DNA from: Sphingomonas prati
GTDB lineage: Bacteria; Pseudomonadota; Alphaproteobacteria; Sphingomonadales; Sphingomonadaceae
Assembly (NCBI RefSeq): GCF_014643515.1
Contig: NZ_BMJP01000001.1
Location: 1,651,110 to 1,715,109, forward strand
DNA length: 64,000 bases
Reading direction: 5' to 3'
In this document: piece after piece, positions 1-7,828 of the stretch
Layout of the letters: each line of letters opens with the position of its first letter
How positions within the stretch are numbered: position 1 is the first letter of the stretch
The notes under the pieces: generated by a model
What the model was told of the DNA's origin: nothing
Seen by the model: only the letters and a program-made list of their open reading frames with translations
The model's database searches: none
Translations under genes and position numbers: made by a program

Positions 1-645
1 GATCCGCCCCGCCACCATCACCAGCACACGGTCGGCCAGCAGCAAAGCCTCGCCCATGTCGTGCGTCACCATGATCGTCGTCAGCCCGCGCGCGACGTGC
101 AGGTCGCGCACCGTCTGCCCGATCCGCTCTCGCGTCACCGGATCGAGCGCTCCGAACGGTTCGTCCATCAGTAAAATCTTCGCATCCCCGGCGAGCGCCC
201 GCGCGATCCCGACCCGCTGCTGCTGCCCCCCCGACAGCGCGCGCGGCGACCGCCCGGCCACGTCCGGCTCCAACCCGACCTGCGTCAGAAGCGCCCCGAC
301 ATCCGGCACCCCCTCCCCCAGCCTCGCCCGGATCGCGATATTGTCCGCCACCGACAGATGCGGGAACAACCCAACATTCTGGAACACATACCCGATCGAC
401 CGCCGCAGCGCCGGCGCATCCCCGCCCGCGACCGCCGCCCCCGCGACCCGTACAGCGCCCGCGTCCGGCTCCACCAGCCGGTTCACCATCTTCAGCAACG
501 TCGACTTGCCCGACCCCGAGGTTCCGACCAGCGCCACGAAACTGCCCTCGGCAATGTCGAGCGTCACCGCATCGACGACGGTCGCGTCGCCGTAGCGCTT
601 GGTCACCCCTTCAAACGCGATCGCCGTCGTCGTCGTCACATCCAT
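1..645 (-). CDS. ABC transporter ATP-binding protein, osmoprotectant (OpuCA/ProV) type, 3' end beyond window
   Basis: Partial gene: 215 residues are visible and the C-terminus runs off the left edge. The ATPase carries Walker A GTSGSGKST (about residue 41), the signature LSGGQQQRVGIARAL, Walker B ILLMDEPFGALD and the H-loop VTHDMGEALLLADRV. The stretch TLLKMVNRLVEPDAG after Walker A is typical of glycine betaine/choline/carnitine importer ATPases (OpuCA, ProV), so it probably energises uptake of a quaternary amine osmolyte; the substrate is inferred. ATG at 645 is preceded by AGGGG. It lies 18 bases downstream of the pterin dehydratase gene on the same strand, so they may be cotranscribed. 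The permease and binding protein must be outside the window. Confidence 0.88.
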   Translation of the reverse strand, partial: MDVTTTTAIAFEGVTKRYGDATVVDAVTLDIAEGSFVALVGTSGSGKSTLLKMVNRLVEPDAGAVRVAGAAVAGGDAPALRRSIGYVFQNVGLFPHLSVADNIAIRARLGEGVPDVGALLTQVGLEPDVAGRSPRALSGGQQQRVGIARALAGDAKILLMDEPFGALDPVTRERIGQTVRDLHVARGLTTIMVTHDMGEALLLADRVLVMVAGRI

Positions 646-663
646 CCCCTGCCTAAAGGCACA

Positions 664-954
664 TCACCCCACCACCGCATCGATCGCCTGCGCCATCGCG
701 ACATCGCGGACCGATAGTCCGCCGGCATCATGCGTGGTCAGCGTCACGTCCACCCGGTTCCACACGTTGGACCATTCAGGATGATGATCCGCCTTCTCCG
801 CCAGCAACGCGACGCGCGTCATGAAACCGAAGGCCTCGCTGAAATCCGCGAACACGAACCGCCGCGTGATCGCGTCGCGCCCGTCGTCATGGTCCCAGTC
901 GGGCAGGCCGTCGAGCGCGTCGATCCGCTCGGCTTCGGACAAAGGTTCGATCAT
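664..954 (-). CDS. phhB: 4a-hydroxytetrahydrobiopterin dehydratase (pterin-4a-carbinolamine dehydratase)
   Basis: A 96-residue PCD/DCoH family protein. The signature [20 protein letters not shown] holds the paired active-site histidines, followed by TTHDAGGLS, as in bacterial PhhB. The enzyme dehydrates the 4a-carbinolamine formed by aromatic amino acid hydroxylases and so recycles tetrahydrobiopterin. The start is placed at [10 protein letters not shown] (954) because family members begin just before the L-x-x-x-x-R-x-x-x-L segment; an upstream start at 987 would add 11 residues without homology. No phenylalanine hydroxylase gene is visible next to it. Confidence 0.9.
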   Translation of the reverse strand: MIEPLSEAERIDALDGLPDWDHDDGRDAITRRFVFADFSEAFGFMTRVALLAEKADHHPEWSNVWNRVDVTLTTHDAGGLSVRDVAMAQAIDAVVG

Positions 955-1008
955 GCGGCAAGGCTCCCCGGCTGGTATCGTCGTCACCGCGACGATAGGG
1001 TCGCGGCC

Positions 1009-1413
1009 ATGGATAAATCAATCACCGGCCTCGCCCCGACCGCCGACGACATCGAGGCGATCGCCCGCCGCGCGCTGGCCGCGCTGCCGGAGGCGTTCCG
1101 CGCGCACCTCGGCGACATCGCGCTGCGTGTCGAGGAATTCGCCGACGAGGAGGTGCTCGACGCGCTCGAGATCGAAGATCCGTTCGACCTGACCGGACTC
1201 TACACCGGCCGCCCCGTCGGCGAAAAATCGGTCACCGACACCGCGGCGCTCCCCGACATGATCCACCTCTTCCGCCGCCCGCTGCTCGACGAATGGTGCG
1301 AGACCGGCGTCACCCTCGAAGCGCTCGTCACCCATGTGCTGGTCCACGAGGTCGGCCATCATTTCGGCCTGTCAGATGCCGACATGCACGCGCTGGAAGC
1401 CGCCGCCGGATGA
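1009..1413 (+). CDS. Small metallopeptidase-like protein (zincin, minimal MTX family)
   Basis: A 134-residue protein with a single HExxH-type zinc site, [11 protein letters not shown], near residue 117. This matches the short alphaproteobacterial metallopeptidase family (DUF1025/zincin_1) in which the motif lies at the C-terminus after a conserved [14 protein letters not shown] segment and a [14 protein letters not shown] helix. There is no signal peptide, so it is probably cytoplasmic. Its physiological substrate is unknown. The stop overlaps the ATG of the following ccm gene (ATGA at 1410-1413), which suggests translational coupling. It diverges from phhB, whose start lies 54 bases upstream. 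Confidence 0.82.
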   Translation: MDKSITGLAPTADDIEAIARRALAALPEAFRAHLGDIALRVEEFADEEVLDALEIEDPFDLTGLYTGRPVGEKSVTDTAALPDMIHLFRRPLLDEWCETGVTLEALVTHVLVHEVGHHFGLSDADMHALEAAAG

Positions 1414-2786
1414 CGACGTCTTTGCGGCTCCACGGCATCGCCGCCTGGCGCGGCGACCGGCTGCTGTTCGAAGGGATCGACCTCACCCTCGCCCCCGGCG
1501 ACGCGCTGCTCGTCACCGGCCTGAACGGTGCGGGCAAGTCCACGCTGCTGAGCATCATCGCCGGCCTGCTGACCCCACTCTCCGGCACCGTCACCCACAC
1601 CGGAGGCCTCGCCCTCGCCACCACCGACGGCGACGCGCTCGACCCGCGCCTGCCCCTGTCGCGCGCCCTCGACTTCTGGGCGAAGCTCGACGGCACCCGC
1701 GACCAAGTCGCCCCCGCAATGGCAGCGATGGCGATCCCCCACCTCGCCACCGTCCCGGTCCGCATGCTCTCCACCGGCCAACGCAAACGCGCCGTCCTCG
1801 CCCGCACGCTAGCCAGCGGCGCCGGCATCTGGTTGCTGGACGAACCCGCCAACGGTCTCGACACGAACGGCCTGACCGCCCTAGCCGAAGCGATGGCACT
1901 GCATAGAGCAAAAGGCGGCATCATAATCGCAGCCTCCCACCAACCCCTCGGCCTGCAAGACGCTCAACGGTTAATGCTGCAAGAAAGCCCTCTCCCCTTC
2001 GGGGAGAGGGTTGGGTGGGGGGCGTCACTGGACGCAACGACCCGACCGTTCCACCCAGAAACACCCCCCACCCCAACCCTCCCCCCGGTGGGGGGAGGGA
2101 GCTTGGCCGCACCCCAACATCGCGAGCGGATCTCAACCAGAGGAAGCAAATCCCCCCTACTCCTCCGCGACATTACCCAACACTACACAGGCGGTGCAGC
2201 CCTCCTCCCCATCCTCTTCTTCCTCCTCGTCGCCACCCTCTTCCCCTTCGCCATCGGTCCGGACGGCACGCTGCTCGCCCGCACCGGCGGCGGCGCGCTC
2301 TGGATGGCGGGGCTGCTCGCGGCCCTGCTCCCCGTCGATCGCCTGATCGAACCCGACCGCGCCGCAGGCGTGCTCGATCAATATGCCGTCCGCGGGATCA
2401 GCGCCGAACTTGCCGTTGCGTCGAAGCTGCTCGCCCACTGGCTTGGCTTCGCGCCGCCGCTGATGATCGCGGTCCTGCCCGCCGCCGCGCTCCTCAAACT
2501 GGACGCCATCAGCGTCACCCGGATCGAGGCTGGCCTCCTGCTCGGCACCCCCGGCCTTGCCGCACTCGGCCTGCTGACCGCAGCCCTCACCGCGGGCCTG
2601 CGCGGCGCAAGCGCACTCGCCGGCCTCGTCATGCTCCCGCTCGCGATCCCACTGCTGATCTTCGGCGCCGGCGCGCTCGGCGACACCGGAGGCGGCGCAC
2701 TCAAGCTCCTCGCCGCGACCAGCCTGCTCCTGATCGCAATCACCCCCTTCGCCGGCGGTGCCGCGCTTAGGGCGGGGAAGGACTGA
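1410..2786 (+). CDS. ccmAB: Heme exporter CcmA (ATPase) fused in frame to CcmB (permease) through a repeat element
   Basis: One open frame of 458 residues contains two cytochrome c maturation proteins that are normally separate. Residues 1 to about 190 are CcmA: Walker A GLNGAGKST, signature LSTGQRKRAVLARTL, Walker B IWLLDEPANGLD, and ASHQPLGL at the end. Residues from about 248 are CcmB, with ALLPILFFLLVATLFPFAIGPD followed by further hydrophobic segments to LRAGKD. Between them lie about 45 low-complexity residues (PLPFGERVGWG, PTPTLPPVGGG) encoded by a palindromic repeat at 1984-2102. CcmAB exports or releases the CcmE-bound heme chaperone during cytochrome c maturation. An in-frame GTG at 2088 and TTG at 2103 could give a separate CcmB start. 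No ccmC follows here. Confidence 0.85.
   Translation: MTTSLRLHGIAAWRGDRLLFEGIDLTLAPGDALLVTGLNGAGKSTLLSIIAGLLTPLSGTVTHTGGLALATTDGDALDPRLPLSRALDFWAKLDGTRDQVAPAMAAMAIPHLATVPVRMLSTGQRKRAVLARTLASGAGIWLLDEPANGLDTNGLTALAEAMALHRAKGGIIIAASHQPLGLQDAQRLMLQESPLPFGERVGWGASLDATTRPFHPETPPTPTLPPVGGGSLAAPQHRERISTRGSKSPLLLRDITQHYTGGAALLPILFFLLVATLFPFAIGPDGTLLARTGGGALWMAGLLAALLPVDRLIEPDRAAGVLDQYAVRGISAELAVASKLLAHWLGFAPPLMIAVLPAAALLKLDAISVTRIEAGLLLGTPGLAALGLLTAALTAGLRGASALAGLVMLPLAIPLLIFGAGALGDTGGGALKLLAATSLLLIAITPFAGGAALRAGKD
1984..2102. repeat. Family D repeat, copy D1 (inside ccmA-ccmB)
   Basis: Two hairpins, one rich in CCCTCTCCCC/GGGGAGAGGG and one CCCTCCCCCC/GGGGGGAGGG, flank a spacer; the halves are in opposite orientation and share the flank TTGGGTGGGG / CCCCACCC. 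The same layout recurs at 34158-34334 and 41524-41646, with single halves at 17174 and 53616. Here it lies between the ccmA and ccmB coding parts without introducing a stop codon. Confidence 0.85.
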
Positions 2787-2836
2787 CGGGCCCGCAAAAA
2801 AGCGCACCGCGGAGCGATCCCCAGACCCCAACGCCA

Positions 2837-2904
2837 ACCCCGTTTGGTTCGAGCCTGTCGAGAACCCTGCGCAAAGTTCTCGACAGGCTCGAACCAAACG
2901 GGGT
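2837..2904. repeat. Family A inverted repeat, copy A1 (possible bidirectional terminator)
   Basis: A near-perfect inverted repeat: left arm CCCCGTTTGGTTCGAGCCTG continuing to TCGAGAAC, a loop of about 10 bases, and the right arm with its complement ending in CAAACGGGGT. It lies between the convergent ccmB and methyltransferase genes, so transcripts from both sides would fold into a hairpin of almost 30 bp. It has no T-run. It is one of at least six copies in the window. Confidence 0.85.
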
Positions 2905-2943
2905 CAGGGGGCGCGAGCGAAGTCAGAAGGCCTCAGACCAACC

Positions 2944-3813
2944 TCAATCCTTCACCCACCGCGCAAAAATGGCCGTCGGCAGCAACAACCCGCGCGCTTC
3001 CTCACGCACTGCCATCTCACCGCACTCCACACGCCCGCCCAGATCCGCCGTCGCCTGCCGCAGCAGCTCTGCGATCGCCAGCGCCGACATCCGGATCGCG
3101 TAGACCGTCAGCACCAGGAACTTAGAATCTGCATCGAGCAGATTGCGGCAATGCATGATCAGCCCCGGCAGATGCTCCTCCAGCCGCCAGACCTCGCCAT
3201 CCGGTCCACGCCCGAACTTCGGCGGGTCGAGCAGGATGCCGTCATACCGCTTGCCCCGCCGCACCTCGCGCGCGGCGAACTTCACCGCATCGTCCACCAT
3301 CCAGCGGATCGGCCGATCGCCCAGGTCGGACAGGAACGCGTTCGCCTTCCCCGCCTCGACCGACTTCTTCGATGCATCGACATGCGTCACCGACACGCCC
3401 TTCGACGCCAACGCCAGCGATCCGATCCCGGTATAGCCGAACAGGTTCAGCACCTCGGACCGCTCGCCCACCCGTTCGCGCATCCACGACCACACCGGCG
3501 CCATGTCCGGGAAGAACCCGAGATGGCGGAACGGCGTGTTCTGAGCGGTGAAGCGCAGATCGTCCCAGCGGATGTGCCAGCCCCCGCGCGGCACATCGCG
3601 CGACAGGTGCCAGCGCCCGCCGCCATCCTCGTCCGATGCACCGATGAAGTCGCCGTCCGCCTCCCACGCGGTCGTCGCGGGCGCCCACATCGCCTGCGGT
3701 TCGGGCCGGATGAACCGGAACCGGCCATAACGCTCCAGCTTCCGGCCATGCCCCGAATCGACCAGCGCATAGTCGTCCCACGGCTCCGCGATGATGGTCG
3801 TCAGATCGCTCAT
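2944..3813 (-). CDS. Class I SAM-dependent methyltransferase, RlmI/RlmK-like
   Basis: A 289-residue protein. The Rossmann methyltransferase core starts at VLNLFGYTGIGSLALASKGV (motif I, about residue 142), then THVDASKKSVEAGKANA (acidic motif II) and the catalytic-type motif ILLDPPKFGRG. These match the RlmI/RlmK branch of 23S rRNA methyltransferases, but the protein lacks an obvious PUA domain, so the exact target is uncertain. The N-terminal 100 residues with WHIRWDDLRFTAQNTPFRHLG are typical of the alphaproteobacterial group. The start ATG overlaps the stop of the upstream M16 peptidase gene (3810-3813), so the genes are probably coupled. Confidence 0.82.
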   Translation of the reverse strand: MSDLTTIIAEPWDDYALVDSGHGRKLERYGRFRFIRPEPQAMWAPATTAWEADGDFIGASDEDGGGRWHLSRDVPRGGWHIRWDDLRFTAQNTPFRHLGFFPDMAPVWSWMRERVGERSEVLNLFGYTGIGSLALASKGVSVTHVDASKKSVEAGKANAFLSDLGDRPIRWMVDDAVKFAAREVRRGKRYDGILLDPPKFGRGPDGEVWRLEEHLPGLIMHCRNLLDADSKFLVLTVYAIRMSALAIAELLRQATADLGGRVECGEMAVREEARGLLLPTAIFARWVKD

Positions 3814-5054
3814 GCCGCTGCCTTCCCCGAACCGGTCAACGTACCGCCCACCGTCGCCAGCGCCTCGGCACCGCCAATCGCCTTTGCACCCGCCGCGCGT
3901 GCGTGGGCCACCGTCACCGCATCGATCGCCGCGACCGTCTCGGCCACCGGCACGATCCGGCCATGCACCTGCAGGTCGCGCGCCAGCCGGTCACACCGCG
4001 CCGCGACCGACTCCAGCCCCATCAGCCAGCCGGCCTTCGCCTGCGCCTTCGCCCGCGCCAGTTCCGCCTCGCTCAGATCATCCGCAGTCTGCGCCAGCAC
4101 GACGCGCGCCAAGGCCAGCGCCTCCGCCGCGCGCGGGCGCTCCGCCGCGCAATATAGCCCGAACAACCCCGTCTCGGCATAGGTCTGCGTCCAGCTATAG
4201 ATGCTGTACGCCAGCCCCCGCTCCTCGCGCAGCTGCTGGAACAACCGCGACGACATGCCCCCGCCCGCCGCAGACGAGAACAGCGACAGCGCGTGCACGT
4301 CCGGGTCCTCATGCCCGACCCCGGCCCACGCCGCCGCAAGATGGATCTGGTCGAACTTGCGCCGGTCGTGATGCGTGCCCCCACCGAACGTCGCGCCCAC
4401 CGCCGCCGGCGCGGTTCCCGCCGCCATGTCGCCGAACCGCGCCTCGGCCAGCGCCAGCAGCGCGTCCTCGTCCACCTTGCCCGCCGCCGCCAGCACCAGA
4501 CTGCCCGGCCGGTACTGCACCTCAGTCCAGCGGCGCAGGTCGCTCGCGGTCAGCGTCGCCAGCGTGCGCTCGTCGCCCAGCACCGGCACGCCGATCGCCT
4601 GCCCCGGATAGCAGGCCGATTGCAGGTGATCGAACACGATGTCATCGGGCGTATCGTTCGCCTCGCCCAGTTCGGACAGCACGACCTTTTTCTCGCGCTC
4701 CAGCTCGTCCGGGTCGAACCGCGGCGCACGCACCAGATCCGCGATCATGTCGACGCCCAGCGCCAGATCACCGCTCAACAGCCGCGCGTGATAGACGGTG
4801 TGGTCACGCGCGGTCCACGCGTTCAGACTCCCGCCGACATCCTCGATATCCTCGGCGATCGCGCGCGCATCGCGCCCGCCCGCACCCTTGAACACCATAT
4901 GCTCGACCAGATGGGCCAGCCCGCCCTGCCCCGCCGCCTCGGACCGCGACCCGACATCGGCATAGACGCCCACCGCCAGCGTCTCGACCCCGTCCATCGG
5001 CTCGACCGCGATGGTGAGGCCATTGGCCAGCCGGTGCACCCGCGCCGTCGTCAT
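3810..5054 (-). CDS. M16 family zinc metallopeptidase (processing peptidase-like)
   Basis: A 414-residue protein, the usual length for the single-chain bacterial M16B peptidases related to mitochondrial processing peptidase beta. The inverted zinc motif HLVEH is at residues 48-52 with the following MVFKGAG, and a downstream acidic helix (ELEREKKVVLSELGEANDTPDD) carries the third zinc-ligand region. The second half has the R/Y-containing LREERGLAYSIYSW segment found in active family members. It has no signal peptide and is likely cytoplasmic. It overlaps threonine synthase by four bases upstream and the methyltransferase downstream, an order that recurs in sphingomonads. Confidence 0.92.
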   Translation of the reverse strand: MTTARVHRLANGLTIAVEPMDGVETLAVGVYADVGSRSEAAGQGGLAHLVEHMVFKGAGGRDARAIAEDIEDVGGSLNAWTARDHTVYHARLLSGDLALGVDMIADLVRAPRFDPDELEREKKVVLSELGEANDTPDDIVFDHLQSACYPGQAIGVPVLGDERTLATLTASDLRRWTEVQYRPGSLVLAAAGKVDEDALLALAEARFGDMAAGTAPAAVGATFGGGTHHDRRKFDQIHLAAAWAGVGHEDPDVHALSLFSSAAGGGMSSRLFQQLREERGLAYSIYSWTQTYAETGLFGLYCAAERPRAAEALALARVVLAQTADDLSEAELARAKAQAKAGWLMGLESVAARCDRLARDLQVHGRIVPVAETVAAIDAVTVAHARAAGAKAIGGAEALATVGGTLTGSGKAAA

Positions 5055-6451
5055 GCGCGCGGCCTCGCATGCGCCGCGACATGCCCCTCGACCGCCGCCA
5101 GCGTCGCGGGCAGCGAAACGGAGCGCTCCGGCATGTCGAACAGCCCGGCGATCCGCGCAGGCAGCTCGGGTCGCCGCCCGATCGCCTGCTCCACCGCATC
5201 GCCGAACTTGGCGGGATGCGCGGTTGCCAGCGTCACCACCGGCACGTCGGCCGGCAACCCGATGGCGCGCGCCGCGGCCAGCCCGATCGCGGTATGCGGA
5301 TCGATCACCTGCCCCATCCGCGTCGCCGCATGCTGCATCGCGTCGGTCATCGCGGCGGCATCGACCCGCGCGCTGACGAAGATATTGCCCGCCTCGGCCT
5401 GCATCGCCGGGGTCAGCGCCATCCGCTTGTCACGGTCGAACCCGCCCATCGCCGCGCACAGCGCCCCCGCATCGCGCCCGTGCAGGTCGAACAGCAGCCG
5501 CTCGAAATTGGAACTCACCTGAATATCCATCGACGGTGCGGCCGTCGCGGTCACCGTGCCCGCGGAATAGTCCCCGGCCGACAGCGCGCGGTGCAGGATG
5601 TCGTTGACGTTGGTCGCGACGATCAGCTTGGCGATCGGCAACCCCATCCGCGCGGCGCAATATCCCGCGAACACGTCGCCGAAATTGCCCGTCGGCACCG
5701 AAAACGCCACCGGCCGCTCCGGGCCGCCCAGCCGCACCGCGGCGTAGAAATAATAGACGATCTGCGCCATCAGCCGCGCCCAGTTGATCGAATTGACCGC
5801 GGACAGCTCGAACCGCTCTGCAAACGGTCGATCGGCGAACATCGCCTTCACCAGCGCCTGCGCATCGTCGAAACTGCCGTCGATCGCGATGTTGTGGACA
5901 TTGTCCGCCAGCACCGTCGTCATCTGCCGGCGCTGCACCTTCGACACGCGCCCTTCCGGGTGCAGCATGAAGATATCGACCTTCGCGCGCCCCGCCAGCG
6001 CATCGATCGCGGCGGACCCGGTGTCGCCCGACGTCGCGCCGATCACCGTCAGGTGGCTGTCCCGCCCCAACAGGAACCGCTCGAACAGCAGCCCCAGCAG
6101 CTGCAACGCCACGTCCTTGAACGCCAGCGTCGGCCCGTGGAACAGCTCGAGCAGCCAATGCTGCGCATCGAGCTGCACCAGCGGCGTCACCGCATCATGC
6201 TCGAACCGGCCATAGGCCGCGACGCACAGCGCGTGCAGGTCCTCGCGCGACAACGCGTCGCCCACGAACGGCGCCATCACGATCGCCGCAGTCTCGGCAT
6301 AGGATTTACCGCGCAACGCCGCGATCTGGTCGTGATCGAACGTCGGCCACGTCTCCGGCACGTACAACCCGCCATCGGCGGCAAGCCCCGCCAGGGTCAC
6401 GGCCTCGAAGCCAAGGATGGGCGCGGTCCCGCGCGTGCTGACATATTGCAT
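5051..6451 (-). CDS. thrC: Threonine synthase
   Basis: A 466-residue PLP enzyme that converts O-phosphohomoserine to threonine. The start MQYVSTRGTAP (6451) matches the family N-terminus MxYxSTRG; a longer reading frame upstream has no homology. The PLP lysine is K112 in HGPTLAFKDVALQLLG, and the phosphate-binding ATSGDTGSAAIDAL and VPTGNFGDVFAGY loops are present. Its stop overlaps the start of the M16 peptidase gene. The pair thrC-M16 is probably transcribed together with the methyltransferase gene. Confidence 0.96.
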   Translation of the reverse strand: MQYVSTRGTAPILGFEAVTLAGLAADGGLYVPETWPTFDHDQIAALRGKSYAETAAIVMAPFVGDALSREDLHALCVAAYGRFEHDAVTPLVQLDAQHWLLELFHGPTLAFKDVALQLLGLLFERFLLGRDSHLTVIGATSGDTGSAAIDALAGRAKVDIFMLHPEGRVSKVQRRQMTTVLADNVHNIAIDGSFDDAQALVKAMFADRPFAERFELSAVNSINWARLMAQIVYYFYAAVRLGGPERPVAFSVPTGNFGDVFAGYCAARMGLPIAKLIVATNVNDILHRALSAGDYSAGTVTATAAPSMDIQVSSNFERLLFDLHGRDAGALCAAMGGFDRDKRMALTPAMQAEAGNIFVSARVDAAAMTDAMQHAATRMGQVIDPHTAIGLAAARAIGLPADVPVVTLATAHPAKFGDAVEQAIGRRPELPARIAGLFDMPERSVSLPATLAAVEGHVAAHARPRA

Positions 6452-6526
6452 GACCGCGCGGCTTAGCCCCGCGCGTGGCAGGGGGCAACCATAGCGGGGA
6501 CAAGCGTTAAACCGCGGTCCCAAACA

Positions 6527-6556
6527 AAAAGCCCATTCCGTTCGACGGATGGGTTC
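6527..6556 (-). terminator. Rho-independent terminator-like hairpin downstream of the cytochrome oxidase operon
   Basis: Read on the minus strand, AACCCATCCG-loop-CGGAATGGG is followed by CTTTTTG, an 8-bp stem with one bulge and a T-run. It lies beyond the SURF1 gene and just upstream of thrC, so it would separate the oxidase operon from thrC. Confidence 0.6.
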
Positions 6557-6746
6557 GACATTTTGCTGACCTCATCGACCGAGTGACGCCGAACCCGGAC
6601 AATTTCCAATAAACCGTCCATCCGGAGCGCAGTCGAGGGACCCGTCGAGCGCAGCCGAGACGGCGACGGCATCCCGGGATCGAACCCCCTCAGTCAAAGT
6701 CCAATTCTAAATTGCCGCGCTTCAAACTGAGCGCGAGCCAGAACCG
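6557..6746. other. Non-coding interval with a family B repeat copy (B4, 6618-6662)
   Basis: No convincing gene. It contains a diverged family B element (TCCGGAGCGCAGTCGAGGGA ... CGAGCGCAGCCGAGA) and a TTCGATC-containing stretch on the minus strand that resembles a tRNA T-loop but has no matching stems. Confidence 0.55.
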
Positions 6747-7349
6747 TCAGACCTTCCGTCGCCGAAGCGCGATCACATAAATAACGAGCGCGATCGCGGC
6801 GAACGCGAACCACTGCACCGCATAGGCGAAATGGTTGTTCGGAATATCCTCCGGGCTCGGCCGCAAGCTCGGCATCAGACCCGGCGCCGCCTGATCCACG
6901 ACCAGCAACAGCACATGGTCGCGGTCCGCATCGATCGTCCCCGTCACGCGCCCGCCGGTCCAGCCGACCGGGTTCTTCGGGTCGCGCGACCATCCCATGT
7001 CCACCGCCATCCCCGGCCCCTCGGCGCCCGTCCGGCACTGCACGATATGCCGCCAGCCGCTCTCGCCTGTCCGGCTGCGTCCGGCCCGTGCGGTCCAGCC
7101 CATCGGTTCCACGCAGAACCCGCCGCTCCGCCGGTACAGCAGCGCCCCGTCGCGCACCGGTACCGCGGGCCATGCGACCACGGGTTTGCCGGGTGCCGCG
7201 GCAAATTGCGCCAGCAACGCCTCCTTCTCGTGCATCCGCCGCACCTGCCACAGGCCCAGCATCGCCATGCCGATCACCGCCGCCAGCACGACCAGCGTCG
7301 GAATGACCGGAATGCGCAGCCGCAACGTCGCGCCGACTGGAACGGTCAC
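6747..7349 (-). CDS. SURF1 family cytochrome oxidase assembly protein
   Basis: A 200-residue inner-membrane protein with the two-TM SURF1 layout: an N-terminal segment (PVIPTLVVLAAVIGMAMLGLWQ) followed by RR and a conserved periplasmic part, and a C-terminal segment after the family signature NNHFAYAVQWFAFAAIAL. SURF1 helps insert heme a into subunit I of aa3 oxidases. It is the last gene of the oxidase operon, overlaps the DUF983 gene by four bases and is followed by a terminator-like hairpin. Confidence 0.92.
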   Translation of the reverse strand: MTVPVGATLRLRIPVIPTLVVLAAVIGMAMLGLWQVRRMHEKEALLAQFAAAPGKPVVAWPAVPVRDGALLYRRSGGFCVEPMGWTARAGRSRTGESGWRHIVQCRTGAEGPGMAVDMGWSRDPKNPVGWTGGRVTGTIDADRDHVLLLVVDQAAPGLMPSLRPSPEDIPNNHFAYAVQWFAFAAIALVIYVIALRRRKV

Positions 7350-7741
7350 CGCCGGTCCTCCGGCGCATCCCCGCGGATCCGCCCCTCGCGCGCATCGTTG
7401 CGATACTCCGCCAGGATCAGCATCGCCTTCGCCACGCGCAGCGACCCGATGACGGACAGCAACGCCACCGGTGTCCAGATCAGGAAATGCACCCAGAAGG
7501 GCGGCGACACGGTCAGTTCCAGCGTGATCGCCGCGATCGAGATGATCGTCCCGATGCCCAGCGTCAGGAACGCCGCCGGCCCGTCATCGACGTTGAACTT
7601 CGCGAACTCCAGCCCGCAGTTCGGGCACGCCGGCGCGAACCGCGCGACCCCCGCGAACAGCGTCGGCGCGCCGCAACGGGGGCACAGCCCCTTCAGGCCG
7701 GCGGCGATGAATTCGGGCGAGATGTGAACGGGCTCGGTCAT
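7346..7741 (-). CDS. DUF983 family protein of the cytochrome oxidase operon
   Basis: A 131-residue protein with an N-terminal zinc-ribbon-like region (LCPRCGAP and ACPNCGLEF, four cysteines) and two hydrophobic segments (AAFLTLGIGTIISIAAITLE and FLIWTPVALLSVIGSL). DUF983 genes are a standard member of alphaproteobacterial cta operons, between ctaE and surf1, but their precise job in oxidase assembly is not established. The start at 7741 gives MTEPVHISPEF, matching the family. Its stop overlaps the SURF1 start. Confidence 0.9.
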   Translation of the reverse strand: MTEPVHISPEFIAAGLKGLCPRCGAPTLFAGVARFAPACPNCGLEFAKFNVDDGPAAFLTLGIGTIISIAAITLELTVSPPFWVHFLIWTPVALLSVIGSLRVAKAMLILAEYRNDAREGRIRGDAPEDRR

Positions 7742-7757
7742 CTGCCCCAGATAGCAT

Positions 7758-7793
7758 GATCCCCCCGGAACGCAGTGCGGTTCCGGAGGGATC
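7758..7793 (-). promoter_or_regulatory. Intra-operon hairpin between ctaE and the DUF983 gene
   Basis: A nearly perfect 14-bp stem (GATCCCTCCGGAAC / GTTCCGGGGGGATC on the minus strand) with a short loop fills most of the only long gap in the oxidase operon. There is no T-run, so it may be an attenuator, a processing or stability hairpin rather than a full terminator. Confidence 0.5.
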
Positions 7794-7828
7794 GTGGCTG
7801 GACATAAGGTCCGGTCGGGCGTGTTGCC

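Noticed and set aside
2878..2904. Family A arms as operator sites for a single regulator
   Set aside because: Copies are mostly placed after genes or between convergent genes rather than in promoter positions.
6655..6740. Possible tRNA on the minus strand (GGTTCGATCCC-like T-loop)
   Set aside because: The T-stem does not pair over five bases and no anticodon or acceptor stem could be found around it.
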